From Botryosphaeria dothidea (lineage: Eukaryota; Ascomycota; Dothideomycetes; Botryosphaeriales; Botryosphaeriaceae): 64,000 nucleotides of DNA. Below the pieces are notes generated by a model. It saw nothing but the letters and a program-made list of their open reading frames with translations, made no database searches and was not told where the DNA came from. The stretch spans positions 682,001-746,000 of the forward strand of contig WWBZ02000010.1 of the NCBI GenBank assembly GCA_011503125.2, in the 5' to 3' direction. A program made the position numbers and the translations under genes. This document shows, one piece after another, positions 23,454 to 35,442 of this stretch. Position 1 is the first letter of the stretch. Each line of letters starts with the position of its first letter.

Positions 23454-25007
23454 ATGCACAGAAATATGGCGCATACGAGCATTGAGCATGACCGCGCCGC
23501 CCTCGGTCGCATCTTTCCTGGCAGTGCAGCCTTCGATGAGATGTACACCCTTGAAGAATTCGAGGCTGCTCAAGGCGATCTTCCTACCATCGAGGCTCCC
23601 TGCTACGGCGAGCGGTGTCCCGACTGCGGGAAAGTGGAGCGCCACGCCGACTCCATCATGATTGCCATTGATGGTGCCTGCCGAGGGAATGGTCGGCCAG
23701 ATACTGTTGCAGCTTACGGCATTTTCTTTGCTCCTCGATCACCCTACAATAAGGCGTATGTCTTATCAGAAGAAAACATTCGACCGACGAGCTAGCGCGC
23801 CGAGCTTACGGCGGGCATCATGGCACTTAAAGTAGCTAGGCGCCTGGCGATGCTAAAGAGTCTGCCAGATGGCCTGAGTCAGATTGTTATCAAGGCCGAT
23901 TCCGAATACCTCGTCCGGGGTGCCGCAGAATAGGTTTTTAAGTGGAGGGACAATGGATGGATGAACGCAAAGGGAAAACCGGTCGTTAACCGTGACCTGT
24001 TCCAGCGGCTAGATGACCGGATCGAAGAGCTTAAAGATTTAGGCATCGTGGTCCAGTTCTGGCGCGTGCCACGATAGCAGAACCGGGAGGCGGACGCCGC
24101 GGCAAACGAAGCCTTGGACAACAATAAGACGCCTCCGGCCCCGCGGGTATTGCTAACGTGCTTTAGAGTGCCCGTTACCGGAACCATCGAGGATCATAAA
24201 CCGGAGAATAGGGCGGGAGAGGGAAAGGTAGAGGAGGAGCGACGGAAAAAGAAGACGAAACCAAGGTGGAAGAGGGAGGCTGAGGCGAAGGGTAGAATCG
24301 GCGATCAACATCCAGGAGCCAAGTCCGACAGCGAGTCCGAGTTGGACTCTGGTATAGAGGACACTGGCAGCTTTGCGGGTGATGCTCTACTGCACGCGCT
24401 TCCAGACCTCCTTAAGAATAGTTCAAGTTGGGGAGAATTCTTCTTGCGGCAAGCTGCGTTTAGGGAGATGCTCGCCGAAGCCGACGACGCGCTGGAGGAG
24501 AGCGATAAGGACGCGCCAGGGATGTATGCAATCTAACCCACAATTCTTATCCTCTCGCCGGATGGCCAGTCATTATTCGACGATATATGTACACGCCTTA
24601 TCACCTTGCTTTATGACCGTGCCCAGGTGCGGTGTGTAGACCAAGCCGAAGCCGCTTCAAACTATCTCGACTCCCATAGGCCTGACGCCATACTCGTAGT
24701 CGACGCCGGAATAGAGGAGCGAAAATACAACACGGTGCGCCAAAAGCTTAGGGACTATGTATCGGGGGGTGGCACGGCGGTCTTCTGCGGCGTTTTCAGC
24801 GGCTTCATCCACCTATCCGACCTAGGTGCCCTCTTTCGCACGGAGTTTGGACTTGCTTGCGCGATTTACGTTTCCGATGAAGTTGCGCCACGCAGGCAGA
24901 CACCAGCTGCGTGGGCAAAGGTTGGGAAGGGGTGGATTGGGTACATCGGAGATGTCAATGGCGAAGAGGCAACTGATCTGATTATTCTTGCGATGTGCGG
25001 TCTTTAG
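23454..25007 (+). pseudogene. RNase H type 1 domain joined to an amidotransferase-like domain, RIP-broken
   Basis: One plus-strand frame runs from ATG 23454 to 25007 with four stops: TAG 23793, TAG 23931, TAG 24075 and TAA 24534. The first half is an RNase H fold: IAIDGACRGNG (first catalytic Asp) near residue 70, RAELTAGI (Glu) near 117, KADSEYLVRG (Asp) near 150, and READAAANEAL (last Asp) near 213. A charged linker with an SDSESE stretch follows. From 24537 the frame reads PTILILSPDGQSLFDD and later a Gly-Gly loop, resembling fungal class I amidotransferase-like proteins. The TAGs fit CAG codons hit by C-to-T change. Whether the two halves were one gene or two, with the second ATG lost, cannot be settled; a GTATGC...CTAAC...CAG intron across 24523-24568 is also possible. 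Confidence 0.6.
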
Positions 25008-26541
25008 ACACGGGACTGTGCCAGCGCGTGTGCGCGAGTGCAGTTGTTTCTGTTTCATTGCCCGCACGCATGGCTCGAGCGATGGCGCATCAGTTACGGA
25101 TAAGATTATATCGGGATTACGAATTTTGTACTCAAAATGTATCCACTATTTCTTTGACCTACCAGTATTGCGGCGTGTCCTTACTATCGGGAGTGGAAAC
25201 ATTCATTCGGATGTGTCTGTCCCGTAAGACTAACTATACTTACTAACTACTTACGTACGGATGAACGCGCTTCTGGGGGTTTTGGGCTAGGTTCCTGATC
25301 TCTTAGCATGATTTCCATCTAGCGGTCCCACACCAAGTGACTGTAGTTCACGTGCCACTGGGTACCAGGCAAAGACAGCCACAAACTTCTGTCAAACTGT
25401 GGGGGCCTCAGGCCCTGAACTGTGTGAGGTCGGAAGAAAAACTGAATTTTCTACCTGTAGACTTCTGCCTATCCATCCGAACGAAGGAGAATGAATGTCT
25501 TAAATACATGAAACTGAAGTGATGTAATCGAGGAAATGAGAGTATCCGAGGAAGTGTAGAGCATCCGAGGTGCAGGGGAGCACCGAGGAAGGAATCAATA
25601 TGGAGCCTAGTTACCGCCTACAAGGAGCCAATTACAAGGCACCAACACGGCGTAGGGCTGATAGGGGCGTAGGTGGCCGAAGCGCGCCGTGAGACACCCG
25701 CGGAAGGGGTGCGGGATGCTGGCAGGCTGGATTGCTGATGGATCGCGATGAAGGATTGGTGGTGGTTGTTGGGTAGTGGACTCAAATCGCGAGTTTCTGC
25801 GCGGGTACTAACCCTCGGCCCAATTAATATTCCGAACAATAAGTCAGGCACCCTAGTTTCCGCCCGCCCCACAAAAGCGCTTCCAGATCCGCGCAACCAC
25901 CACGAATAAATGCAGCAAAAATCGAATTCTTCTCCAATTGACTGCGCTTCTTTTTTAGCTCTTTCTCTGACCTCGGAAATGGCCAGATATACCGAAGCTG
26001 GATACAACTAGCCTGTTCACGGTATCTCTCCACACGCGCGGATAACGCGGCGACTCGCGACCTTTACAGGGGAGAGGGTGGTGGTGCAGCAGAAAGCAGA
26101 CGGCGCGCACAAGGACACACCTACACGGTAAGCGAAATAGATAGCATCCCTATCATCACCAGAGAGAACCCTCGGTCGAGCTGGGCCGCACCGATAATGA
26201 CAGGTGTGAATGCGGAGAAGTCGAATCGGTCTCTCACGTCCTCCTGACGATCTTGCGGAGACAAAATCGGGGGCCATTTTGGATGACGGTCCTTTCTCGA
26301 GGAAATTTCGCGAACATTGCACCCCGTACTTTCAACCGCTTATACCTCGTGTTGAGAAGTTGAGGAAGGTAGTCTTTCCAAACAATAAGGTATAGAGGCA
26401 GGAAGACCCCGAGCTGTATTCAAATTAGTGGACGTTGGAGGGGGGCATATGTAGTGTGTCTCCAAGTCACATGCTCGGACGCAAGCACCTTTCCCGTTGA
26501 TTTTCGTTTGCAGAATTTCGATGTTCCTCTTAGTCGCGCGT
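25008..26541. other. Intergenic with LTR-like relic, no recognised gene
   Basis: The segment at about 25420-25560 is an inverted relative of 39110-39242 (shared CTCGGATAC, CTCATTTCCTCG, ATGTATTTAAG words), so it is an LTR-type repeat. Minus-strand open frames at 26007-25618 and 26322-26017 show no family resemblance. Confidence 0.45.
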
Positions 26542-27141
26542 TGTGATGGCTTGCATCCGGTGCACTCGCGGAAATGCAGTGGCATTACTATCTACGAGAA
26601 GACTAAGCTAAAGAGAAAAGAAAGAAAGGTTTGAGTAAGATAGCGCTGCTTATATATCTCTCCAGAGTCCCTTTTACTGGTAGCGAGTTGCAGGGTTTTC
26701 TTGTTGAGCTTCAGGGTCCTCTCAACCCAAGGTCTCGCCGCAGGATCCATCCAAGGCACCCTCAGGGTTCAAACCGTAACATTACCCCCCTCTCGGCTTT
26801 GAAGGTAGGTCTCTAGGGCTTAAGTATCTTCTAAAGCACTCGCTAGTTCCCAAGTTGGCCGCGCGTATCCTCTCTACTTAACTTGATAGAGCTTAGTCTA
26901 ATGTGATGGCTTGCATCCGGTGCACTCGCGGAAATGCAGTGGCATTACTATCTACGAGAAGACTAAGCTAAAGAGAAAAGAAAGTAAGGTTTGAGCAAGA
27001 TAGCGCTGCTTATATATCTCTCCAGATTTCCTTTTACTGGTAGCGAGTTGCAGAGTTTTCTTGTTGAGCTGTAGGGTCCTCTCGACCCAAGGTCTTGCCG
27101 CAGGATCCATCCAAGGCACCCTCAGGGTTCAAACCGTAACA
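26542..27141 (+). mobile_element. Miniature LTR element (TRIM-like)
   Basis: Two 240-bp direct repeats, 26542-26781 and 26902-27141, both starting TGTGATGG and ending CCGTAACA, enclose only 120 bp. The unit is flanked by CGCGT at 26537-26541 and 27142-27146, a 5-bp target-site duplication. There is no coding capacity. This is the structure of a terminal-repeat retrotransposon in miniature. A related solo LTR sits at 48436-48684 and a fragment ends at about 49512. Confidence 0.85.
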
Positions 27142-27174
27142 CGCGTGGATCTCGGGCCGCTTCGTCCCGTCGTC

Positions 27175-27225
27175 ATCAAAGTTATCAAAGTCATCAAAGT
27201 CATCAAAGTCATCAAAGTCGCGACG
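27175..27225 (+). repeat. 9-bp microsatellite ATCAAAGTC
   Basis: About five near-perfect copies of ATCAAAGTT/C in tandem. Confidence 0.8.
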
Positions 27226-27582
27226 CGTCGTCTCTCGGTACTATCACAAGTCCTCCCTCCCGCTATTTTTCCTGCTTCGCCGTCCGTGCCACCGTCGCGC
27301 AGCGCCACGCCCCGCACCGCCTGCTTCTACTCGCCTGTACGTTTCGTTTAGCTGCTTATCTTCTTTTTGCCTCTAGGCCTTTTCCCTGCACTCCATCCCT
27401 CCTTGAACGCCTGCGACCCAACGTCCTCTGCCTTCCGACAACCGCTGATTTCTACCGCTCCATACACACCTGGCTCCGTGCCTACTCTTCTTGCCGCTTC
27501 GCAAAGCTTCAACGAGAGGCGGGTTTTGTTGTCAGCTGGTGGACATGGTTTTGAAATCCTGATGGAGCAGTGGAAACCAGTC

Positions 27583-27970
27583 TTGTCGCATATGCTGCCT
27601 TGCCCCGGGCTTACCATCCTTGTGGTTTCATAAGGCCTCCTTCGAGAGGGGTAAGTCATCGTCGCAGGCTCTTATACGATATCGCTGGGATTCCACTCTA
27701 TCGGCTTGCGGGAGTACTAGCCACGGCCTTGTTGTTTGTGCTGCATGCCCCGGGCTGCCATCCTTATGGCTTCATAAGGCCTCCCTTCCGGGAGGGGCAA
27801 GTTACGTCGCAGGCTCTCATTCACTGGGTCTGGTTTCTACTGGAAGTATCCGCTGCCGTCTTGTCGTGTATGCTGCATGCCCCGGGATGCCATCCTTGTG
27901 GCTTCATAAGGCCTCCTTTCCGGGAGGGGCAAGCTACGTCGCAGGCTCTTATACGCCAAGGCTGGTCTTA
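27583..27970 (+). repeat. Three tandem copies of a ~133-145 bp unit
   Basis: Each copy has CCCCGGG, then CATCCTT.TGG.TTCATAAGG, a hairpin around CCTCC...GGGAGGGG, and GTCGCAGGCTCT. Copy starts are near 27602, 27747 and 27879. It is part of a longer repeat-like segment without a convincing gene. Confidence 0.7.
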
Positions 27971-28167
27971 GGTACTTCTCTTCGGCTTGCAGAATGCCGT
28001 TGGTTTGCATGTCTGTTACTGCGAGTCAGGGCTGCCCGCATTGATAAAAGCCCGGGTGGGTGGGAACACCGCTTTCAGCGGGGCATCGTTTTTTATACTT
28101 GCTACTATGAATCGATTGCATCATGCCAGCTCCTGATCTTGTCCTCTTCAGTTAGTGCCAAGAAATC

Positions 28168-30381
28168 ATGCCTGGAAGGGGTAATGGCCAATCATCTTCG
28201 TACGTTCTCAAGAACCATGTCGTCGTCGCCCAAGTCTCAGACACGGCATGGGCCCAATGCTCTATTATCCTTCGGCTCGAGCGAGTACGTTCTCGTAGAA
28301 TGCTTTCCATCCGCTTCACTGCGGAATACGAGGGATTTAACAGCGCTCAATATGTCAGTCTTTACTTGACGCCCCAAAATATCCACCGGATGGACGCTTC
28401 CTTTGCCACGGAGCGGATCCCTCCGCGTATCGCAGAACACATTCGCCAGCACGCTACCATCAACTCCCTCGAGGATGTAATGGTTCTCACAGTGTCGAAC
28501 AGCGCTCCTGGACGTGTGATTTGCCCTTAGGCGGCTACGACTCTGACGCCTGTCACTGCGTTTCAATCTAGCGTACGGTGCTTTCAAGACATTTGCCGAG
28601 CCACTGAAATCCGATTCTACCTGCCTGCCCCTAACCTTGCACCATCCCGCCGGGAAGCGCTTAATAAGTTCATCCGGATGACCACGGCCAATCAATTTGC
28701 TCCGAGTGATATTAATCTATCATCCCTCCAAGGTGGACGCCGCGGCCGGGAAGCCACTTAGGAAGTTTTTAACATACCCGAAGCCCCGCCTCCCTATATA
28801 CTTCCGCAGACAGGAACGTCGACGGGTAAGCGGGCTCGACAAGGTAAAACACGCTGCGCTACCCTTTTATAATCAGCCTAACGATTGCTTGCAGCCTCTC
28901 CATCTAGTGCCAGCGGCGCCACCGCCGCCGTAAAGAGAGCCGCCAGCGGTGACGGGCCAGTGCCCAGCCCGAGAAGCCGCACTCACGTCTTGAACACGGC
29001 AGGCTTCGATACCGACTCCGACTCCGACTCCGACTCCGGATCCAAGCCCCTGACCCACGCATTGCCCGGGTCGAAGGAGCAACGGCAACGTGAAGGCGAC
29101 GACAGCGATTTCAACAAGATGATCGTCACCCTGCGGGGCATGGTCGCCATCGAGCTGGCGACGCAGCTCCCAGACATGATGCGGAACCTGCTGCCGGGAA
29201 TGCTACCCGAACTGCTGCGCATCCACCTCTCGGCCGCGCTGCACAGCTAAGACTCGGAAAGTGAAGGCTCGCACGAGGACGGCGAGCAAGACGACGACAG
29301 CGACGGCGAGGACAACAACCGCCCCCCGCCGCCCCTCATCGCCAACTACGTCCAGCCGCTCGTCCTAACCCACCTACCGGCCCTCGTCCAGGACTACATG
29401 GACGAGCAAGTCGACATGGACGACGTCGTCGACTCGGCCGAGAGGAACCTCGCCGACGTCGGTAACGCCGCCATCCTCGACATTGAGGAGGCTAGGGACG
29501 AGTGTCTCGGGGAGATCGCTACGGCCGTGGCGGACGCGTGGGAGCGGCTGTAGGCCGTGTGCTGGGACGGCGACAAGGTCCGCGGCTTCACGCCCGACGA
29601 GAAGCAGGACGAGAGTCTAGGCCGGCGTGCGGAGCGCATCGCCGCCACGCTCGGCCGCGGGCTACCCCGGGAATCCAGCAGCCAGGGCAGCTCGATCACA
29701 TTCAGGCGGCGTGGACCGGGAAGACGGCAGGGGACCGGAGCCGAGCCCGTCGTGGTAGCGGGGCAGACGCTGCCGGGCGGGCAGGGCGGCCAGCAGCACC
29801 CCGGCGACCCGCTGCCGGGCAAGGCGGCGACCACCGTAGACGACGATACGACCGATGAGGACGGTACGACTGATGGAGAAGACAACCTGGCTGGTGAAGA
29901 AGACGGTATGACTGACAGAGAAGACGAAGCTACGGCAGGGTACGATGACTTCAGTCCAACTACGCACGGTAATAATGAGCCAGGACAGCAACAGGACGGA
30001 AACCGGACGCATGAGCTGATTCAAAGCCCCGCTGGCGGACCGGGACGCGAGACCGCAGCTACACCGCCGTGGTCGACATCATCCGTGCACTCAGAGACGA
30101 CCGACCAGGGAGATCGAATGGAAACCGACTACACTCCGACCCAGGAGGATAGCAACAACAGCCGTCTAGTAGAGGCTTATCGCAGAGAACTGCACGCTAC
30201 GGCTCCGGCATTCGGGCCCGGCACTACTCGGCCGAGAAGTCCCGAAGTCCGGCAACGGGACTCTTCTCCGTCAAGGCTGGACGCGCAGACTAGCGGAAAT
30301 GTCCGATCAGCCGCCTCTACGCAAGCGGAGCAGGGGAACTTGCAGCGGCACGCAGTTACAGCATGCCCAAGTTATCGATAA
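28168..30381 (+). pseudogene. Unrecognised acidic, low-complexity protein gene, RIP-broken
   Basis: A single plus-strand frame holds open pieces 28168-28530, 28885-29250 and 29557-30381, separated by stops (TAG at 28528, TAG near 28759, TAA at 29248, TAG near 29551). A good intron, GTAAGC near 28826 to TTGCAG near 28894 with CCTAACG before the acceptor, removes the cluster of stops just before 28885. The N-terminal part is a compact domain (ALNKFIRMTTANQF near the end); the C-terminal two thirds are Asp/Ser/Glu-rich, including a DSDSDSDSGS run, with a helical stretch PDMMRNLLPGMLPELLRIHL. I recognise no family. The neighbouring minus-strand gene at 30.8-32.0 kb is damaged in the same way. Confidence 0.45.
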
Positions 30382-30759
30382 CCGTTTCTCTATACCTTCG
30401 GAGTAGTCTTCTCCGGCCTAGCTAGCCATAGAGTTAAGGATAAGAGAGAATCCTTAACGTAGTAAGCTTATAAGAATACATAATAATTTAATAAGCTAAC
30501 GCTTTAAAGGCTATAAACGTCAAGCCACTAGTTCTAATTTAGAAGCATCTTGGCGTTCTACAACTCCTGCGGCGTAGGAGATGCTGGCGGTAGAACTCTA
30601 ATGCTCCATCGACCGCCCACGCATAGGCTTTATGCAAAGAAGCAGCCAGAGACGAGATAATGGGCAAGAGAGCCAGGCTTTTCCTCTACTCACGTACAAA
30701 ATCAATTCAAGATAGAAAAGCAGTTTCTTGCCCCACTATTACTATTATAAGAAACAAGC
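30382..30759. other. Spacer between two converging broken genes
   Basis: AT-rich, with nothing recognised. Confidence 0.5.
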
Positions 30760-32043
30760 TCAAGTCACGGAACGCGAATCGGACGTCTGCACCTCTGTAC
30801 TCCTTAGCACAGCCTTGATCTCATCCTTGCACTCGAGACCGTAAACCGCCAATCCCCATCGGTGAATCTCGTTGATCCAGCGCGCGAGCTCGCGCGCGGC
30901 AACCCAGTGCTGAGAGCAGTCGGCCGCCACAAGCCGCTCCATGACGCAGCCGTCCCACTCCCCAGAGGCGTCGACACGCACGCGTAGGACCCAGACGATG
31001 TACGCGCTACCTACAAAGGTGACAGCGTAGTGGCGCAAGTCGCCCACGGACACTCGTGTCCACTAGCTATTTTCGGAGACCACTGCGGAGCGGTAGAGGC
31101 GGAACCGATTATAGAGGGCGATAGCGCCGGCGGCGGCGACCTAGGCCATGGCAACGTCTTCGGGCTCGTCGTCGCGCTTGAACTCGATAGTAAGGTAGGG
31201 GCAGAACGCATTGCTCTTGACGTACGTAGCCGTCTGCACTTGAAACGAGTGCTCGTAGTTAAAGCCGCGCAGCGACAACCAGTAGCTGCAATCCGGCCGC
31301 ACATCGCCAGCCCAGGCGGCACTAGCAGCGGCACCGTCTTCCGCGAGCAACACCGGGGGCACCTACCACGTGTCGTCCGGTAGCGAGACGGGCTGGACCA
31401 TGCGTTCGGCGCGCAGCAGCGAGTCTTCGGCCACGCGCACCGCCCGCCGCTGGCCTCGGAAGAAGCAGTCCTTGCCAAATGTGGCGAACTCGGCCTCACA
31501 AAGGCCCTGCAGCCGCATCTCTCGATATTCCTCCGCGATCCCCTCGAACTTGTATGTGTCGTCCTCCACCCAGATGTCGGCTGGCGCCAGGTCGGGGAGC
31601 TGGCGGTAGTCGGGCGGCGGGCTGCACGTGCCAAAGTGTGCGAAGGCGCTTGGATTCGTGCGCTTGGTCTTGTCGACATCGATGCGGCGTGGCTGAAGGA
31701 TAAGTTCGGGGAAGCAGGAGCTACGGACGTTGATGCGGGTCGCGGCCGTGGTATTAGCCGCAGAGCTGGCGACAGAGGGTGCGCGCATCGAACTCATTAG
31801 CGGCGAGGGCGGGTATCTTCGGGGGATGTTTTTACGCACGCGCTTCTAGAGCGCCGTCGTGTCGGACGCGTTCGTCGCTAGTAGGGAATAAAGATGGATC
31901 GCCGAGGTATCGGCGCTGGCGCGATAGGTCATAGGCGCGTCGTATTCTAGAGCATGAGGAGACATTATGGGGAGAATGGGCGTCACCGAGCTGTGTTGTA
32001 GGGTTTTCGCGTTGCCCGGAGCGACCGAAGCCCGCAGCCACAT
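30760..32043 (-). pseudogene. Fungal hypothetical protein (DUF7924-like), four in-frame TAG stops
   Basis: One minus-strand frame runs from about 32043 (or the ATG at 31965) to 30760. It is broken only by TAG codons at 31846-31848, 31363-31365, 31141-31143 and 31063-31065; with those set aside the frame is continuous for about 400 residues. The core reads DCSYWLSLRGFNYEHSF, CPYLTIEFKRDDEPED, a stop, VAAAGAIALYNRFRL and later WVLRVRVD, the pattern I associate with a fungal domain of unknown function (named from memory as DUF7924, not verified). Such proteins are common in expanded accessory families and look PD-(D/E)XK-nuclease-like to some annotators, which I cannot confirm. All four stops fit CAG to TAG. 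Confidence 0.65.
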
Positions 32044-33934
32044 TTAACCGCTCTTGGCCACTGACATATATGCAGCGAAGGCTTTTCAACAGCATCCCCA
32101 TGGCAAATCTATAAACTCCCCTCCCATAGCGCGGGCAGCTGCATGTCCCGACACTCTTCCATCGCCTTCTTTGTTAGGGCCAGCCGTACTCCGACCTGCT
32201 ACATCAACCCAAGCTACTCATAGTCTCGGACAATGCGGGCAGAGATACGAAAGTACGGACGTGTTGGAAGCTCATTCTCCCATCGGGCAGCTCAGGATGA
32301 CGCTCGAAGAACGGATAGTGAAGGGACCGGCAATGGTGTGTCGATTGCGGGTGGCAACCGAGTAGGTTATCCACTGTGCAGATGCTATCTTCGAAGAAAT
32401 CAACTCGAAGGAGGAGCTCGATAAGAGCTTAGCTCGGGCTCTCAGTACGAGCCCACTCTATAAAGGAAAGCCACCTCTGAATGTCGAATGGTAGGACTTT
32501 TAGAAGAAACGATTCTCCGAGATCGGTAGAAATTTGGGCGAATTGGAGGTTGATAGTGCCATGGCTAGGCGGAGCATGGACGCTGTAGGGCAGTATGCGC
32601 ATGACGAATAGAGGCTTTGTGTATCAATTTGATTGTTTGGTGGTCTTTTTATGAGTATCACGGAACCAACGGAGAGGGAAGACATAGATCTTGGAGCCTT
32701 ATACTAAAGGAGTTATATCGTAGCTCTGCTTCGGCGCTTTCTATAGACTAGTACATCCTAGTAACGTCGTTTAGACCGCGGAATTTCTAGTTAGTAGCTA
32801 TGCCGTAATCCTCTTAGCTAGCTTCGTAACGAAAATATCATTTAGTATAATCGACTATTTAATATAACACGGAATATCTACTACTAGAACCATAGACGTA
32901 GACTATAATAAGATGCTACTACTGCCGTTCGGAAACCTTCCGTTCGACTACTATATTATAGTTAGGCTTGTTATATTAATATTAATTAGTCTAAGCAGCC
33001 GACCAACCCAGCACCACTAGGATATATAATCGACCCTATCTAAATCTAAATAAAAAGAAAAGCTTCTTAAATACTTTATCCGCTTAGACAACTATAGGCG
33101 TAAGGTTTATCGTTAGCCCCTTAACTTCCTCCCTATATATACCCGCTTATACTCGCTTTACTCTACCGCCCTAGCCGTACTACGCCGCGAACCTCTCGTA
33201 GGACGGCAGTAGCATTCTAGAGGGCATCCCGCTAGACCTTTCTTCGCCACGCGATCGCCAGCTCGATGCATAGCTTAAACGCGTATCCTGGATTAGCACG
33301 TGGTACGGAGACGGCAGCGGAGCGGGCAAAGCTATAGTAGATGCCGGCTATAAGCGGCTGCGGGATCTTAGTTTTAAGGACTATAAGGATAGCCCGTTTA
33401 TTTCTAAGCCGCACATCTTTGACGACGCTGCGGTATTTAATTTTCCGGATACTGTCGTTAGGCCCGGAGAAGTGCCGCCGTTCCTTATGAAAGCTTTCAG
33501 CCACTTCCCGAACAACCTCGACGGAGAGGGGGCAAGGCCGTAGAATGGGTACAGGATTTTTCCTAGTATGCGGAAGATCGAAGAACTCCAGGATAGGCCA
33601 TCATCTCAATGCCATCAAAGGCCACACCAAAGCGACATGATCCAGGAAGCTGCACGTGTAGTTTGCGTGACAGCACTCAGCAGGCCCCTAATATACGGCA
33701 TAGATCCATGCATTTTGCGCCGCCCCCACATAGCTGCCTTTTACCTCAATGCCTACCCGTAGTTAACTAAGCTATTTCGAGGAGGTGGGAAGGAAGCGTA
33801 CCTGCGCACCACGTGGGATCTGTTTCGAGTGGCTAATCTTGTCTGACAATTTCGCTCGCATTTCAGACCCCATACGCAGATAAAGGCCCGCCGATCTCTT
33901 GGCAGAATGTAATCTTGCCGGTCTTTAATACTAT
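32044..33934. other. Gene-poor stretch with unrecognised relics
   Basis: A plus-strand patchwork at 32230-32700 (EEINSKEELDKSLARALST between stops) and a minus-strand open piece at 33504-33232 (90 residues, AESFHKERRHFSGPNDS) look like remains of coding sequence but match no family I know. 32700-33050 is very TA-rich and probably RIP-mutated. Confidence 0.4.
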
Positions 33935-34173
33935 TGTCAGACTTTCTTGCCTTACTACCTCAGGCATCTCAGTTATCTCGAATATTCTATCCTTTATACA
34001 ACAACACTCTTTGATGCCCAACCCCACATCGGCACTCTCTCTCGGATCTTTAGTATCCTCGGTTATGTAGTTATCACTCATGTATATAAGCAAGCCTACC
34101 GACCTCCCTCTCAGGAGACAGGCAGAATCTACTCTCTTTTCTGACCTCACACTCTTCACTCTTAAATCCAACA
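33935..34173 (-). repeat. 3' LTR of the minus-strand copia relic
   Basis: 239 bp, reading TGTTGG...CTGACA on the minus strand. Near-identical relatives are at 35193-35442 and 39243-39482. Confidence 0.75.
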
Positions 34174-35192
34174 ATACTTTACAATTTGGGTTGCTTACAA
34201 AGTCCAATTTGATTAACAAAACGTTGAAACTTCAATTTAGATAACGGTTTAGTGAGCACGTCGGCAATTATATGCTCAGTTAGGACGTAGTTCAATTTGA
34301 TCTTCTCCTTTTCAACTTGCTGGCGAATAAAGTGATACTAAGTCTCAATATGTTTGATCCTAGAGTTGTCTTTGCGGTCAGGTCGAGTGAGACTGATTGC
34401 TAGTTAATTATCGCCATTCATTTAGATTGGTGATAAGTCAGATCTATGATATCCGAGTTCATTGAGGAGATTCTTGATCCAGAGAGCTTCCTTTGCAGCG
34501 AGGGTCATTACCACGTATTCAGCTTTAGTAGATAATATAGCCACATTACTTTACTTAGTTGATTTGAACGAGATAGGTCCTCCGGCAGCTAGAAATACGT
34601 ATCCTTAAGTACTAACCCGATTCTCCTTATTATTAGCATAAGCAGCATCACTAAATCCCTAAAGATTCAGCTAATCATCTTTAGAGGCTTAGAATTTGAT
34701 TGAAAGATCTAGTTTGCCCTTTAAATATCTGAGAATCCGGTAGGCTGCATTCAGATGAGATTCTAAGGGGTTATAAGTAAACTAACAGAGCTTATGGGTT
34801 GCGTAAGTAATATCAGCTCGTGTCATGTTCGCCGCGTATCTAATTAATCCGATAAGGGATTAATATTTATTAATCATTTTGATTGGGGCTTGTCCTTTAG
34901 CTCTCGGTGCGAGCGAAGCTCCAGATTATTCCATTGGTGTTGATATTGGCTTGCAATTCTCCATGTGGTGCCTGGATAGGATCCTCTAAATGTAGGATTC
35001 TTGACTGATCCACATTGTCTTGTTTAGACGATCTCTAACGATCCTTATTCCGAGACAATAATAAATTGGTCCTAAATCTCGTAGTTCGTATTTGGCTGAT
35101 AGTTGACTTCTTATAAGGTCAACGATATCCTTGTCCTTGTGAACAAGGATCAAGTCATCCACGTAGATAACGATGATTCCCTTATGCTAAGC
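34174..35192 (-). mobile_element. Copia RT/RNase H relic
   Basis: The minus strand matches the 3' third of the copia element at 1-3.96 kb (RT YVDD region near 35165 down to the RNase H end near 34215), with many stops. It runs into the LTR at 33935-34173 and is cut at 35192 by another LTR of the same family. Confidence 0.8.
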
Positions 35193-35442
35193 TGTTGGAT
35201 TTTCGAGTGAAGAGTGTGAGGTCAGAAAAGAGAGTAGATTCTGCCTATCTCCTGAGAGGGAGGTCGTTAGGCTTACTTATATACATAAAAGAGTGTTTGA
35301 ATAACCGAGGAGAACAGAAGCCGATGTTGATATCCGAAGCTTATGAATATGAGGAGTAGTGAGGAGGTGGCAAAGAGTAGCTACTGATCTTGATGCCCGA
35401 AAGAATGTGATGCCTGATATAGTAGGGCAAAATAGTCTGACA
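35193..35442 (+). repeat. LTR, same family as 33935-34173
   Basis: Starts TGTTGGATTTT and ends AGTCTGACA. No matching target-site duplication. Its start coincides with a CCAACA word of the copia pol gene on the other strand, so the junction may be recombinational. Confidence 0.7.
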
